Assembly: GCF_036077095.1 (NCBI RefSeq)
Contig: NZ_CP107960.1
Location: 2,728,001-2,792,000, forward strand
From: Streptomyces sp. NBC_00376
GTDB taxonomy: Bacteria; Actinomycetota; Actinomycetes; Streptomycetales; Streptomycetaceae
DNA length: 64,000 nucleotides
Direction of reading: 5' to 3'
Below are positions 52,786 to 60,663 of this stretch, piece by piece. The notes under the pieces were generated by a model. It made no database searches, was not told the origin of the DNA, and was given only the letters and a program-made list of their open reading frames with translations. How positions within the stretch are numbered: the stretch's first letter is position 1; every line of letters starts with the position of its first letter. The translations under genes were made by a program, and so were the position numbers.

Positions 52786-54072
52786 CTAGCTGTTGCCGCC
52801 GGTGAAGTAGTTGTGCAGCCCGGGAATCCTGAGCGAGCCGCCGAACTGGCCGGCCTGGGTCACCTTGACCTTGGTGAAGAAGGCGAAGGGCACGTTCAGC
52901 GGAGGCGGTGTCTCCGGGCTGAACGTCACCGGGATGAGGCCGAAGAGGTTGCCCTTCAGCTCCTCCGTGTACATCGTCACCGTGCCGTGGCGGATGGTGG
53001 ACTTGGAGCCCTTCCGCGCCTCGACATGGGCCGTCGTTCCGGCCGGACCGACGGTCTTCTGGTGAAGGTTGTCGATGTCGATGGAGCTGGCGGTGAACTT
53101 CAGCACCTTCTTGACCTTGCCGCCGTACGTCTTCACCTCGACGATGCCCTTGTAGTCGAGCCCGCTGAGGGTGAGCATCGAGCTCTCCAGGATCCACGGG
53201 TCGTCCGGGAGCAGCGGGACGCCGGTCTCCAGATCGGCCGCGGCCAGTGCCTCGGGGTCGGCGGTGGGACACGGGAAGCGCTCCTTGGCGCCGTCCGGGA
53301 TGTCCTCGTCCTTCTTGGCGTCGAGTCCCTTGACGTCCTCGTCGAGCTCCTCGACCGACTTGCCTGCCTTGTCGGCGGCCTCGCGGATGGCGGCGGCGGT
53401 CTTGTCGGCCGTCTCCTTCGCGGCGTCGGCGGCCTTCTCGACGGGCTTGTCCGCGGACTTCTCCGCGGGCTTCTCGGCGGTGTCGGTCGCCGAGGGCTTC
53501 GGGGAAGCGGTGCTCGCGCTCGGGGACGGGCTCGCCGTCTCCTTGTCCGGTCCGTCGAAGAGGTCCCTGAGCGCGTCGCCGACGCCCAGCGGGTCGAGCG
53601 GGTTCGTCGACTTCGTGGGGGTGGGCGAGGCGCTCGGCGTGGCGGCCGGTGCGTCGGCCCGGGTTCCGGCTTCGGCGGCCTTCGCCTTCGGCTGGGCCTC
53701 GTCGCTCGCGGACGGGGTCGTCGAGGGCTTCGGGGTCGCCGAACCGCCCTTGTCACCGGAGTCGGTGGCGGAGGGGGACGGGGTCGGCGACTTCGACGCG
53801 GACGGCGAGGGCTCCTCGCTCGGTTCGTCGGAGCGGGTCACGCAGGGACCGGGCGCGAACGGGATGTCGGAGCTGTCGTCGGCCAGCGCGAGCTTGGGGG
53901 TGAGCCCCATGCCCACGAAGACGGCCGTCGGCATCGCGGCGAGCGCGAACGCCTTGCCCGCGGGTATGTGCAGCTTCGTCAGCAAGGACTTCCTGGGGGC
54001 CGCGTGGCGCGGTCCGCCTCTCGTGCCGGAATCCTCCCCGGTCGAGTTCAGCTGCCTCTCGTCACCCCGCAC
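52786..54072 (-). CDS. Exported Pro/Ser/Thr-rich protein of unknown function
   Basis: A 428-residue protein. A hydrophobic export segment (about 40-60, FALAAMPTAVFVGMGLTPKL) is followed by a long low-complexity Pro/Ser/Thr/Ala/Glu region (about 75-250, SPSASKSPTPSPSATD, AEKSADKPVEKAADAAK). A folded C-terminal domain (about 265-428, LSGLDYKGIVEVKTYGGKVK) is similar in style to the DUF6230 partner: it has a beta-rich core and ends GLHNYFTGGNS. The GTG start overlaps the DUF6114 stop by 11 bases, with GGGAGG four bases away. Third gene of the DUF6230-DUF6114 operon; likely wall- or surface-located. No enzymatic motif is visible. Confidence 0.82.
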   Translation of the reverse strand: MRGDERQLNSTGEDSGTRGGPRHAAPRKSLLTKLHIPAGKAFALAAMPTAVFVGMGLTPKLALADDSSDIPFAPGPCVTRSDEPSEEPSPSASKSPTPSPSATDSGDKGGSATPKPSTTPSASDEAQPKAKAAEAGTRADAPAATPSASPTPTKSTNPLDPLGVGDALRDLFDGPDKETASPSPSASTASPKPSATDTAEKPAEKSADKPVEKAADAAKETADKTAAAIREAADKAGKSVEELDEDVKGLDAKKDEDIPDGAKERFPCPTADPEALAAADLETGVPLLPDDPWILESSMLTLSGLDYKGIVEVKTYGGKVKKVLKFTASSIDIDNLHQKTVGPAGTTAHVEARKGSKSTIRHGTVTMYTEELKGNLFGLIPVTFSPETPPPLNVPFAFFTKVKVTQAGQFGGSLRIPGLHNYFTGGNS

Positions 54073-54628
54073 GGTGCCTCCCGCCGTCGACCTCAACTGT
54101 CGTGTCGTACTGCTCCGGCTGCTGCTGGGGCACCGCTGCCGTGCTGTGGAACTCGGGTCCGGACTCCTGCGTGCCGGGGACGGCCCCGGACTTCTCCCCC
54201 GCCATGCCGGCCGGCCCGGAGTCCGGCGTCGGCTCGCCCGGGGCCCAGGAGATGGAGAGCGCTCCACCCAGCAGGGCGAACAGGAAGCCGACCAGGAAGC
54301 CACCGATGTTGGCGACGGGTATCGAGATCAGCGCCAGCAGGATCGCGGCGACTCCGGCGAACACCCTCACGATGTGGTGGAACCACATGGTGAGGCCCAG
54401 CGTGATGAGCAGGATCCCGATGATCAGGGAACCGGCACCCGCAGTGGTGGACATCGCCAGTGTGACGTTGCCGAGGTGCATGTTGGCGTACGGAAAATAC
54501 GCGATGGGTAGACCACCCACGATGGTGAACAGGCCCGCCCAGAACGGCCGGTTACCCCGCCAGGTGCGGAATCTCCGCCAGAAGACGCGGAGGTAGTGCT
54601 CGTTCTGCCCTGTGGACTCGGGGCTCAT
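54062..54628 (-). CDS. DUF6114 membrane protein
   Basis: A 188-residue protein with four membrane segments: FWAGLFTIVGGLPIAYFPY, LAMSTTAGAGSLIIGILLIT, VFAGVAAILLALISIPVAN and GGFLVGFLFALLGGALSISW. A hydrophilic C-terminal tail of about 55 residues follows. The compact 4-TM block with the WRGNRPFWAGLF start is the DUF6114 pattern of streptomycetes. It sits between the DUF6230 gene (96 bases upstream) and the Pro/Ser-rich protein gene (overlap). Function unknown; the three conserved partners suggest an envelope assembly. Confidence 0.88.
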   Translation of the reverse strand: MSPESTGQNEHYLRVFWRRFRTWRGNRPFWAGLFTIVGGLPIAYFPYANMHLGNVTLAMSTTAGAGSLIIGILLITLGLTMWFHHIVRVFAGVAAILLALISIPVANIGGFLVGFLFALLGGALSISWAPGEPTPDSGPAGMAGEKSGAVPGTQESGPEFHSTAAVPQQQPEQYDTTVEVDGGRHRAG

Positions 54629-54724
54629 GGAAAACAGCTCCCTGGAACCGGTACTGCTGTGAGAAGAGAAGGGGCGGGTGGCCGGAGATCCGTGGCGGAA
54701 CCCCGGCCACCCTGGGCAAGTGCC

Positions 54725-55366
54725 CTAGTAGCAAGGCTTGTCGCCGGACTTCAGCCGCAGGCTCAGGTTGCTGAGCTTGAAGGTGCCGGCGGTGGTCGCC
54801 CATGCCGTCTGCTTGACGTCGGTCAGCGTCACCGTCTTGGCGCGCTGCGCGAAGCCGTTCGGGTTGACGGCCTTCTCGGTACCGGCCTGGATGCCGGGCT
54901 TGCCCATGTCACCGGCGGCGACACCGATGTCGATGTTCTCGAAGTACGCGTCGGCGTCGAGCTCGGCGACATCGAGGTACAGGTTGGTCGCCTCGACCGG
55001 CTTCTTCGGGTCGGTGCCCGCCTTCAGCTGCAGCGTGACAGTGCCCAGACCGAACGGCAGGTTCGGAGTGACCACCGACTGGCACATGTTGGTGATCGTG
55101 GCATCGCTGAAGCCGGACACGGCAACGGCGTGAGCCCCGTTCTTGCCCTCGGGGTTCATACCGGTGGCGACGGAGCCGTACTGGACGAAGTCATGGCCGA
55201 CGAGCTTGTCGGTGCTCACCTTGAAGCTCTGGCCGGACACGCTGAAGGACGCCGCGAGGGCACCCTGCGCGAGACCGACACCCACCGCCGCGGTCGCGAC
55301 GACGCTCGGCACCATGACCAGAGCGAAACGCTTCCATCTGGTGCCGCCACGAACCTGGGAACTCAT
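54725..55366 (-). CDS. DUF6230 exported protein
   Basis: A 213-residue protein: basic N-terminus (SSQVRGGTRWKRFALVM), export helix (about 14-38), then a beta-rich domain ending KLSNLSLRLKSGDKPCY. This is the DUF6230 family, found with DUF6114 in streptomycetes. The domain has Cys in NMCQSVV and at the penultimate position, which may pair. Very strong Shine-Dalgarno AGAAGGAGG before ATG, with a predicted leader of several hundred bases. First gene of the operon; high expression is likely. Confidence 0.88.
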   Translation of the reverse strand: MSSQVRGGTRWKRFALVMVPSVVATAAVGVGLAQGALAASFSVSGQSFKVSTDKLVGHDFVQYGSVATGMNPEGKNGAHAVAVSGFSDATITNMCQSVVTPNLPFGLGTVTLQLKAGTDPKKPVEATNLYLDVAELDADAYFENIDIGVAAGDMGKPGIQAGTEKAVNPNGFAQRAKTVTLTDVKQTAWATTAGTFKLSNLSLRLKSGDKPCY

Positions 55367-55965
55367 AATTTTCCTCCTTCTCGGACGTACATCTCCGGTC
55401 CGGGCCTGGGCCCGTCCTGGGATGGGAGAAGTGCTACGTCCTCGGCAAGGAGAGCGCCCGCGGACGGAGGCATGAACCGCGTCCGAATCACCGGCGATCA
55501 CCCCCGAGCGACAACCACTGGCCACGCATTCGCGCAACCTGTATCGGACAGGCCCTGCCGGACGACAGGAACCCCCCTGTCCGGAGCCCGCGTCACTGCC
55601 GCCGGCCCACTCGGTGGGGACCCAACAGGGCCGCCGCACCGACTGGCAGCCGGGCTGGCGTTATTGGACCGAGCGTGGCCGATCGTGGTGCATTCCCGCC
55701 CGTGACACAAGGGGGTTCGTTACTCGCTAGTAACGGCCCGATAACCGATGCGCGACCGGCTGGTACCGCCCGGCCACACAGGGTGGCTTCGGGGTGAGGG
55801 ACGAAAGGGGGATCGCTGCGCCAATACGGACAGATCCCAATGCTTGATTTACTGCGAGTAACAGGCCCTTGCTTTATCAAGATTTGGTAAAGCAGGGCCG
55901 TCTCTTATCGCCCGACCGCGAAAACGGCCGCGGTCCCCGACGGGGTACCGCGGCCGCTTGTCACA
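55367..55965. promoter_or_regulatory. Upstream region of the DUF6230 operon with two TTACT/AGTAA dyads
   Basis: About 600 bases without a supportable gene. CGTTACT, four bases, AGTAACG (55718-55735) and TTACT, three bases, AGTAA (55849-55861) are perfect dyads that share half-sites and look like binding sites of one TetR-like regulator. At 55864-55898 GGCCCTTGCTTTATC can pair imperfectly with GGTAAAGCAGGGCC. The rest, 55370-55700, shows nothing I can interpret beyond being a long leader. Confidence 0.6.
55926..55955 (-). terminator. Hairpin after the thioredoxin-TPR gene
   Basis: GGCCGCGGT and ACCGCGGCC form a perfect nine-pair stem 11 bases past the stop; the loop can add CCCC/GGGG pairs. 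Confidence 0.85.
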
Positions 55966-56943
55966 TCAGAACAAGACCCGCGCCAGCGCCGTACGCGCGG
56001 CGACGACCCGCGGATCGTCGGGGCCGATCACCTCGAACAGCTCCAGCAGCCGCAGCCGCGCGGTGTCCCGGTCGTCGCCGAAGTTGCGCCGCACCGTCTC
56101 GACGAGCCGGCCGAAGGCATCCTCGACATGACCGCCGACCAGATCCAGATCGGCGGCGGCGAGCTGCGCCGCGACATCGGCCGGCTTCGCGGCGGCCTCC
56201 TCGCGGACCCGCTGGGCGTCCATGTCCTTGACCCGGGAGAGGAGTTCGGCCTGGGCGAGGCCGAGCTTGGCCTCGGTGTTGGCCGGGTCGTCGGACAGGA
56301 CGTTCTTGTACGCCTGGACGGCACCGGCGAAGTCGTCGGCGTCCAGGGCCTGTACGGCCGCTTCGAGCAGGGCGTCGTACGGCCCTGCGGGCGCCTCGGC
56401 CGGAGCCTGGTCGGCCGTCCCGTCGGCGGCGTCCTGGTCGACCACGATCCCGGTGAGCCCGAACCGCTCCTCGCCGACCTGGATCAACTGGTCCAGCGTC
56501 TGCCGGATCTGGGCCTCGGGGGCCGCGCCCTGGAAGAGCGGGAGGGCCTGCCCGGCGACGACGGCGAAGACCGCCGGGATGCCCTGGATACCGAACTGCT
56601 GCATCAGCATCTGGTTGGCGTCGACATCGACCTTGGCCAGCACGAAGCGGCCGTTGTACTCACGGGCCAGGCGCTCCAGGAGCGGGCCCAGCTGCTTGCA
56701 CGGCTCGCACCACTCGGCCCAGAAGTCGATGACGACCGGGACCTCGGCGGAACGCTGCAGGACATCGTTCTCGAAGCCTGCCTCATCGACATCGATCACC
56801 AGGGCGGACGGCGGTACCGCGCCACCACCACCCTGCCGGGAGGCCTCCGCACGGGCCTGCTCCGCCTTCACCTTGGCCTCGCCGGCCGCCTTCACCGCGG
56901 CGAGGTCGACGACGCCGCTCATGGACATGTTCCTAGGCTGCAT
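55966..56943 (-). CDS. Thioredoxin-domain protein with C-terminal TPR-like repeats (CnoX/YbbN-like)
   Basis: A 325-residue protein. A charged N-terminal helix (VKAAGEAKVKAEQARAEASR) precedes a thioredoxin domain (about 48-155), with the active site written FWAEWCEPCKQLGPLLERLA (CEPC, not CGPC) and cis-Pro in GIPAVFAVVAGQAL. The C-terminal half (about 195-325) is tetratricopeptide-like (FAGAVQAYKNVLSDDPANTE, AKLGLAQAELL). This is the YbbN/CnoX family of redox-linked holdases. Stands alone, divergent from a TetR gene; the space between holds a perfect TTACGCTAC/GTAGCGTAA repeat. Confidence 0.93.
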   Translation of the reverse strand: MQPRNMSMSGVVDLAAVKAAGEAKVKAEQARAEASRQGGGGAVPPSALVIDVDEAGFENDVLQRSAEVPVVIDFWAEWCEPCKQLGPLLERLAREYNGRFVLAKVDVDANQMLMQQFGIQGIPAVFAVVAGQALPLFQGAAPEAQIRQTLDQLIQVGEERFGLTGIVVDQDAADGTADQAPAEAPAGPYDALLEAAVQALDADDFAGAVQAYKNVLSDDPANTEAKLGLAQAELLSRVKDMDAQRVREEAAAKPADVAAQLAAADLDLVGGHVEDAFGRLVETVRRNFGDDRDTARLRLLELFEVIGPDDPRVVAARTALARVLF

Positions 56944-57168
56944 ACGTACATCCTCCCCCCTCGGTGCGCCGATCCGGAAAGCGATACGGGAACCGCGCCC
57001 GTCCGCAGCCCCGGCCGGTGTGCGGGGCGTACGGGCGGACACGGTTCGAGGCCGTGATTTCACGGACACGGCCGAGGGCCCCTGAAAGACCCGGTTCGGC
57101 GCCGGGTCCCCACCCGGCGCCTGTGGCTGTCATTCGGTTGCGGCGTCACGACGGCATGATCGTCGTCC

Positions 57169-57191
57169 TTACGCTACGACCCGTAGCGTAA
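57169..57191. promoter_or_regulatory. Operator-like perfect inverted repeat near the TetR gene
   Basis: TTACGCTAC, five bases, GTAGCGTAA: nine perfect pairs, centred 107 bases before the TetR start and 237 before the thioredoxin-TPR start. Shape and size fit a TetR dimer site. Confidence 0.7.
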
Positions 57192-57286
57192 CTGCCGGCC
57201 ACCCCTCGCGCACAGGTGCTATCGGTGATCTGCCTCACGGCGACCGGGACCGGCCGCTTCTACTTACTGACCGGTATGGTCACGGC

Positions 57287-57916
57287 ATGCTGAGCCGCAG
57301 CCACCCCAAACCCCTTCGAACGGGACGTCCGCGCAGTGCCGCGGCAGATGAAGCGATCCTGGAGGCGACCAGGGCCTCGCTGGTCGACCTCGGCTGGTCG
57401 AAGCTGACCATGAGCGATGTGGCGACGCGGGCCGGGGTGGCCAAGACGACCCTGTACCGGCGGTGGGCGGGCAAGAACGAGCTGGTCGTGGACGCCGTCG
57501 CGGTCCTCTTCGACGAGCTGGAACTGCCCGATCTGGGCAGCCTGTCGGCCGATGTGCAGGCGGTGGTGCTGCAGTTCGCCGCGCTGCTGGAGCGGCCGGA
57601 GACCCAGACCGCGCTGATGGCGGTGGTCGCGGAGTCGACGCGCGACGAGGCGCTGCGGACCCGGATCCGCGACTCGATCGTGGACCGGCAGAAGCGGCTG
57701 GTGCTCCAGGGCCGCCGACGGGCACAGGAGCGCGGGGAGTTGCCCGTCGAGCAGGACGAGGCCGCGGCGGCCGCGACCGCGGATCTGATCTTCGATGTGA
57801 TCGCCGGTGCGGTCGTACACCGGGCCCTGGTGAGCGCCGAGCCCGTCGACACGGACTGGGCCCGGCGCTTCACCGTGCTGCTGCTCGCGGGGCTGAAGGC
57901 CGCGGCCTCCGCGTAG
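57287..57916 (+). CDS. TetR-family transcriptional regulator
   Basis: A 209-residue TetR protein. HTH: ILEATRASLVDLGWSKLTMS, DVATRAGVAKTTLYRRWAGK, NELVVDAV. The C-terminal TetR_C_33-like ligand domain is helical (LLERPETQTALMAVVAEST, LIFDVIAGAVVHRALVS). Start ATG 57287 gives a short basic arm. Converges on icmA, ten bases away, and diverges from the thioredoxin-TPR gene. The perfect repeat at 57169-57191 is a candidate site. Effector unknown; acyl-CoA derivatives would suit the icmA neighbour. Confidence 0.93.
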   Translation: MLSRSHPKPLRTGRPRSAAADEAILEATRASLVDLGWSKLTMSDVATRAGVAKTTLYRRWAGKNELVVDAVAVLFDELELPDLGSLSADVQAVVLQFAALLERPETQTALMAVVAESTRDEALRTRIRDSIVDRQKRLVLQGRRRAQERGELPVEQDEAAAAATADLIFDVIAGAVVHRALVSAEPVDTDWARRFTVLLLAGLKAAASA

Positions 57917-57926
57917 CACCCCTTCG

Positions 57927-59627
57927 TCAGAAGCCGGGCGGCTCCGTGTAGCTGCCCCACTCGTCGCGCAGGACGCCGCAGATCTCGCCGAGCGTCGCCT
58001 CGGCCCGTACCGCGTCCAGCATCGGCGCGATCATGTTGGAGCCGTCGCGGGCGGCGGCCAGCATCGCGTCCAGCGCCGACTTGACCCGGGCGTCGTCGCG
58101 GGCGTCCTTGCGGCCGCCGAGCACCCGGACCTGCTCGCGCTCGACCTCATGGCTGACCCGCAGGATCTCCAGGTCGCCGGTGACCGAGCCGTGGTGGACG
58201 TTGACGCCGACGACCCGCTTGTCGCCCTTCTCCAGCGACTGCTGGTAGCGGAAGGCGGACTCGGCGATCTCGCCGGTGAACCAGCCGTCCTCGATGCCGC
58301 GCAGGATGCCGGAGGTGATCGGCCCGATGGGGTGCTGCCCGTCCGGGTGGGCCCGGGTGCCGCGCTCCTTGATCTGCTCGAAGATCTTCTCGGCGTCGGC
58401 CTCGATCCGGTCGGTGAGCTGCTCGACGTACCAGGAACCGCCCAGCGGGTCGGCCACGTTGGCGACGCCGGTCTCCTCCATCAGCACCTGCTGGGTGCGC
58501 AGGGCGATCTCGGCGGCCTGCTCGGAGGGGAGCGCGAGGGTCTCGTCGAGGGCGTTGGTGTGCAGCGAGTTGGTGCCGCCGAGCACCGCCGAGAGCGCCT
58601 CGACGGCCGTCCGTACGACGTTGTTGTACGGCTGCTGGGCGGTGAGCGAGACACCGGCGGTCTGGGTGTGGAAGCGGAGCCACTGCGCCTTGTCGGTCTT
58701 CGCCCCGTACGTCTCCTTCATCCAGCGGGCCCAGATCCGGCGGGCCGCGCGGAACTTGGCGATCTCCTCGAAGAAGTCGAGGTGCGCGTCGAAGAAGAAG
58801 GAGAGGCCGGGCGCGAAGGTGTCGACGTCCAGGCCGCGGGAGAGGCCGAGCTCCACGTAGCCGAAGCCGTCGGCGAGGGTGTACGCGAGCTCCTGCGCGG
58901 CCGTCGCCCCGGCCTCGCGGATGTGGTAGCCGGAGACGGAGAGCGGCTTGTAGGCGGGGATGTCGCGGGCGCAGTGCTCCATCAGGTCGCCGATGAGGCG
59001 CAGATGGGGCTCGGGCTGGAAGAGCCACTCCTTCTGCGCGATGTACTCCTTGAAGATGTCGGTCTGGAGCGTGCCGTTGAGCACGCCCGGGTCGACCCCC
59101 TGGCGCTCGGCGGCGACCAGGTACATGCAGAAGACCGGGACGGCGGGGCCGCTGATCGTCATGGACGTCGTGACGTCGCCGAGCGGGATGCCCTTGAAGA
59201 GGACCTCCATGTCGGCGGCGGAGTCGATGGCCACACCGCAGTGCCCGACCTCGCCGAGCGAGCGGGGGTCGTCGGAGTCGCGGCCCATCAGCGTCGGCAT
59301 GTCGAAGGCGACGCTGAGCCCGCCGCCGCCCGCGGCCAGGATCATCTTGTAGCGCTCGTTGGTCTGCTCGGCGTTGCCGAAGCCGGCGAACTGGCGGATG
59401 GTCCAGGTCCGGCCGCGGTAGCCGGTCGGGTAGAGCCCCCGGGTGAAGGGGTACTCACCGGGCCAGCCGATCCGCTCGAACCCCTCGTACGTGTCCCCGG
59501 GGCGGGGGCCGTACACGGGCTCCACCGGATCCCCGGAGAGTGTGGTGAAGTCCGCGTCACGCTTGCGGGCCTTGTCGTAACGGGCCTGCCAGCGGCGGCG
59601 GCCTTCCTCGATCGCGTCAGCGTCCAT
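57927..59627 (-). CDS. icmA: Isobutyryl-CoA mutase, large subunit
   Basis: A 566-residue coenzyme B12-dependent mutase large subunit (substrate barrel), interconverting isobutyryl-CoA and n-butyryl-CoA with a separate small B12 subunit. The two substrate-specificity residues known for IcmA are present by count: Phe80 (TIRQF) and Gln198 (EYIAQ), where methylmalonyl-CoA mutase has Tyr and Arg. Typical blocks include [40 protein letters not shown] and [20 protein letters not shown]. Length equals S. cinnamonensis IcmA. No B12 domain or icmB is in the window. The ATG is nine bases from a perfect 24-bp palindrome. Role: valine and fatty-acid carbon exchange, polyketide precursor supply. Confidence 0.94.
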   Translation of the reverse strand: MDADAIEEGRRRWQARYDKARKRDADFTTLSGDPVEPVYGPRPGDTYEGFERIGWPGEYPFTRGLYPTGYRGRTWTIRQFAGFGNAEQTNERYKMILAAGGGGLSVAFDMPTLMGRDSDDPRSLGEVGHCGVAIDSAADMEVLFKGIPLGDVTTSMTISGPAVPVFCMYLVAAERQGVDPGVLNGTLQTDIFKEYIAQKEWLFQPEPHLRLIGDLMEHCARDIPAYKPLSVSGYHIREAGATAAQELAYTLADGFGYVELGLSRGLDVDTFAPGLSFFFDAHLDFFEEIAKFRAARRIWARWMKETYGAKTDKAQWLRFHTQTAGVSLTAQQPYNNVVRTAVEALSAVLGGTNSLHTNALDETLALPSEQAAEIALRTQQVLMEETGVANVADPLGGSWYVEQLTDRIEADAEKIFEQIKERGTRAHPDGQHPIGPITSGILRGIEDGWFTGEIAESAFRYQQSLEKGDKRVVGVNVHHGSVTGDLEILRVSHEVEREQVRVLGGRKDARDDARVKSALDAMLAAARDGSNMIAPMLDAVRAEATLGEICGVLRDEWGSYTEPPGF

Positions 59628-59635
59628 ACCATCGA

Positions 59636-59659
59636 ATTTACTAGGACGTCCTAGTAAAT
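59636..59659 (-). promoter_or_regulatory. Perfect 24-bp palindrome at the icmA start
   Basis: ATTTACTAGGAC followed by GTCCTAGTAAAT, no spacer, nine bases before the icmA ATG. TAGTAA on the gene's strand could be the -10, giving an almost leaderless message whose promoter is covered by the site. Confidence 0.78.
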
Positions 59660-59717
59660 GTCGATGGCAAACCGCCCGGTGCTTCGCACGGGGCGGTTCG
59701 GGCGGCGCGGACCGGGG

Positions 59718-60050
59718 TCAGGCCTTGGCGGTCGCGGGGGCGCCGTCGACGATCAGCGGCTCGACCTCGCGGACGACCTTGCGCTCGACGAAGAACGCGG
59801 CCGTCGGGATGGTGCCGGAGATCAGCACCCAGAGGAGCTTGCCCATCGGCCACTTCGCCTTGGAGCCGAGATCGAAGGCGAAGATCAGGTAGATGATGTA
59901 GAGCACACCGTGGATCTGGGAGACGACGAGCGTCAGGCCCTCGCCCGTCTCGAATCCGTACTTGAAGACCATGCAGGTGCAGAGCACCAGCAACATGACG
60001 GCGGTGACGTAGGCCATCACCCGGTACCGGGTCAGCACACTGCGTTTCAT
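59718..60050 (-). CDS. DUF3817 membrane protein
   Basis: A 110-residue protein with three membrane segments (VMAYVTAVMLLVLCTCMVFK, LTLVVSQIHGVLYIIYLIFA, LWVLISGTIPTAAFFVE). The DUF3817 core is HGVLYIIYLIFAFDLGSKAK then WPMGKLL. Function unknown. It lies between icmA and a MarR gene; a longer paralogue is encoded at 63402-63752. Confidence 0.9.
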   Translation of the reverse strand: MKRSVLTRYRVMAYVTAVMLLVLCTCMVFKYGFETGEGLTLVVSQIHGVLYIIYLIFAFDLGSKAKWPMGKLLWVLISGTIPTAAFFVERKVVREVEPLIVDGAPATAKA

Positions 60051-60135
60051 GGCATCGAGACTAACCGGACGGCCGGGGCGATCTTGCAGCGGGCCGGACT
60101 CTCGAAACGCCGTTCTACGCCCTGTGTTTCCTCCG

Positions 60136-60663
60136 CTACGCCTCTTCGAAGTCGTGGGCGGCGACCCGCAGCGGGCGCAGCATCGCGAAGATCTCCGCGC
60201 ACTCCTCGGCGTCGTACGCCCCGAGCCCGAACTGCATGTCGACCAGGTCCCTGGTCGCCGCCTCGACGACCTCGCGGCCCTTGTCGGTGATGGAGGCGAG
60301 GGTGCCGCGGCCGTCGTTGGGGTTGGGGCGCTTGGCGACCAGGCCGGAGCGCACCAGTCGGTCCACGGTGTTGGTGACGGAGGTGGGGTGGACCATGAGC
60401 CGCTCGCCGATCTTGGACATCGGCAGCTCGCCGGCCTTGGAGAAGGTGAGCAGCACCAGCGCCTCGTAGCGGGCGAAGGTCAGTCCGTACGGCTTGACCA
60501 CCGCGTCGACCTCGGCGAGCAGGATCTGCTGGGCGCGCATGATCGAGGTGATCGCCCCCATCGAGGGCACCGGGCCCCAGCGCTGCTGCCAGAGTTCGTC
60601 GGCGCGGGCGATGGGATCGAAGGGGAGACTGAGCGGCTTCGGCACGGCACCGACCTTACCCAC
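60136..60663 (-). CDS. MarR-family transcriptional regulator
   Basis: A 175-residue MarR protein with the winged helix at about 60-125: LTFARYEALVLLTFSKAGEL, PMSKIGERLMVHPTSVTNTV, DRLVRSGLVAKRPNPNDGRG. The N-terminal segment (LPFDPIARADELWQQRWG) belongs to the group seen next to DUF3817 and mutase genes. Its start overlaps the MFS stop by eight bases, so it follows the MFS gene in an operon. Repression of the MFS gene or of icmA is possible; no site is proved. Confidence 0.93.
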   Translation of the reverse strand: MGKVGAVPKPLSLPFDPIARADELWQQRWGPVPSMGAITSIMRAQQILLAEVDAVVKPYGLTFARYEALVLLTFSKAGELPMSKIGERLMVHPTSVTNTVDRLVRSGLVAKRPNPNDGRGTLASITDKGREVVEAATRDLVDMQFGLGAYDAEECAEIFAMLRPLRVAAHDFEEA

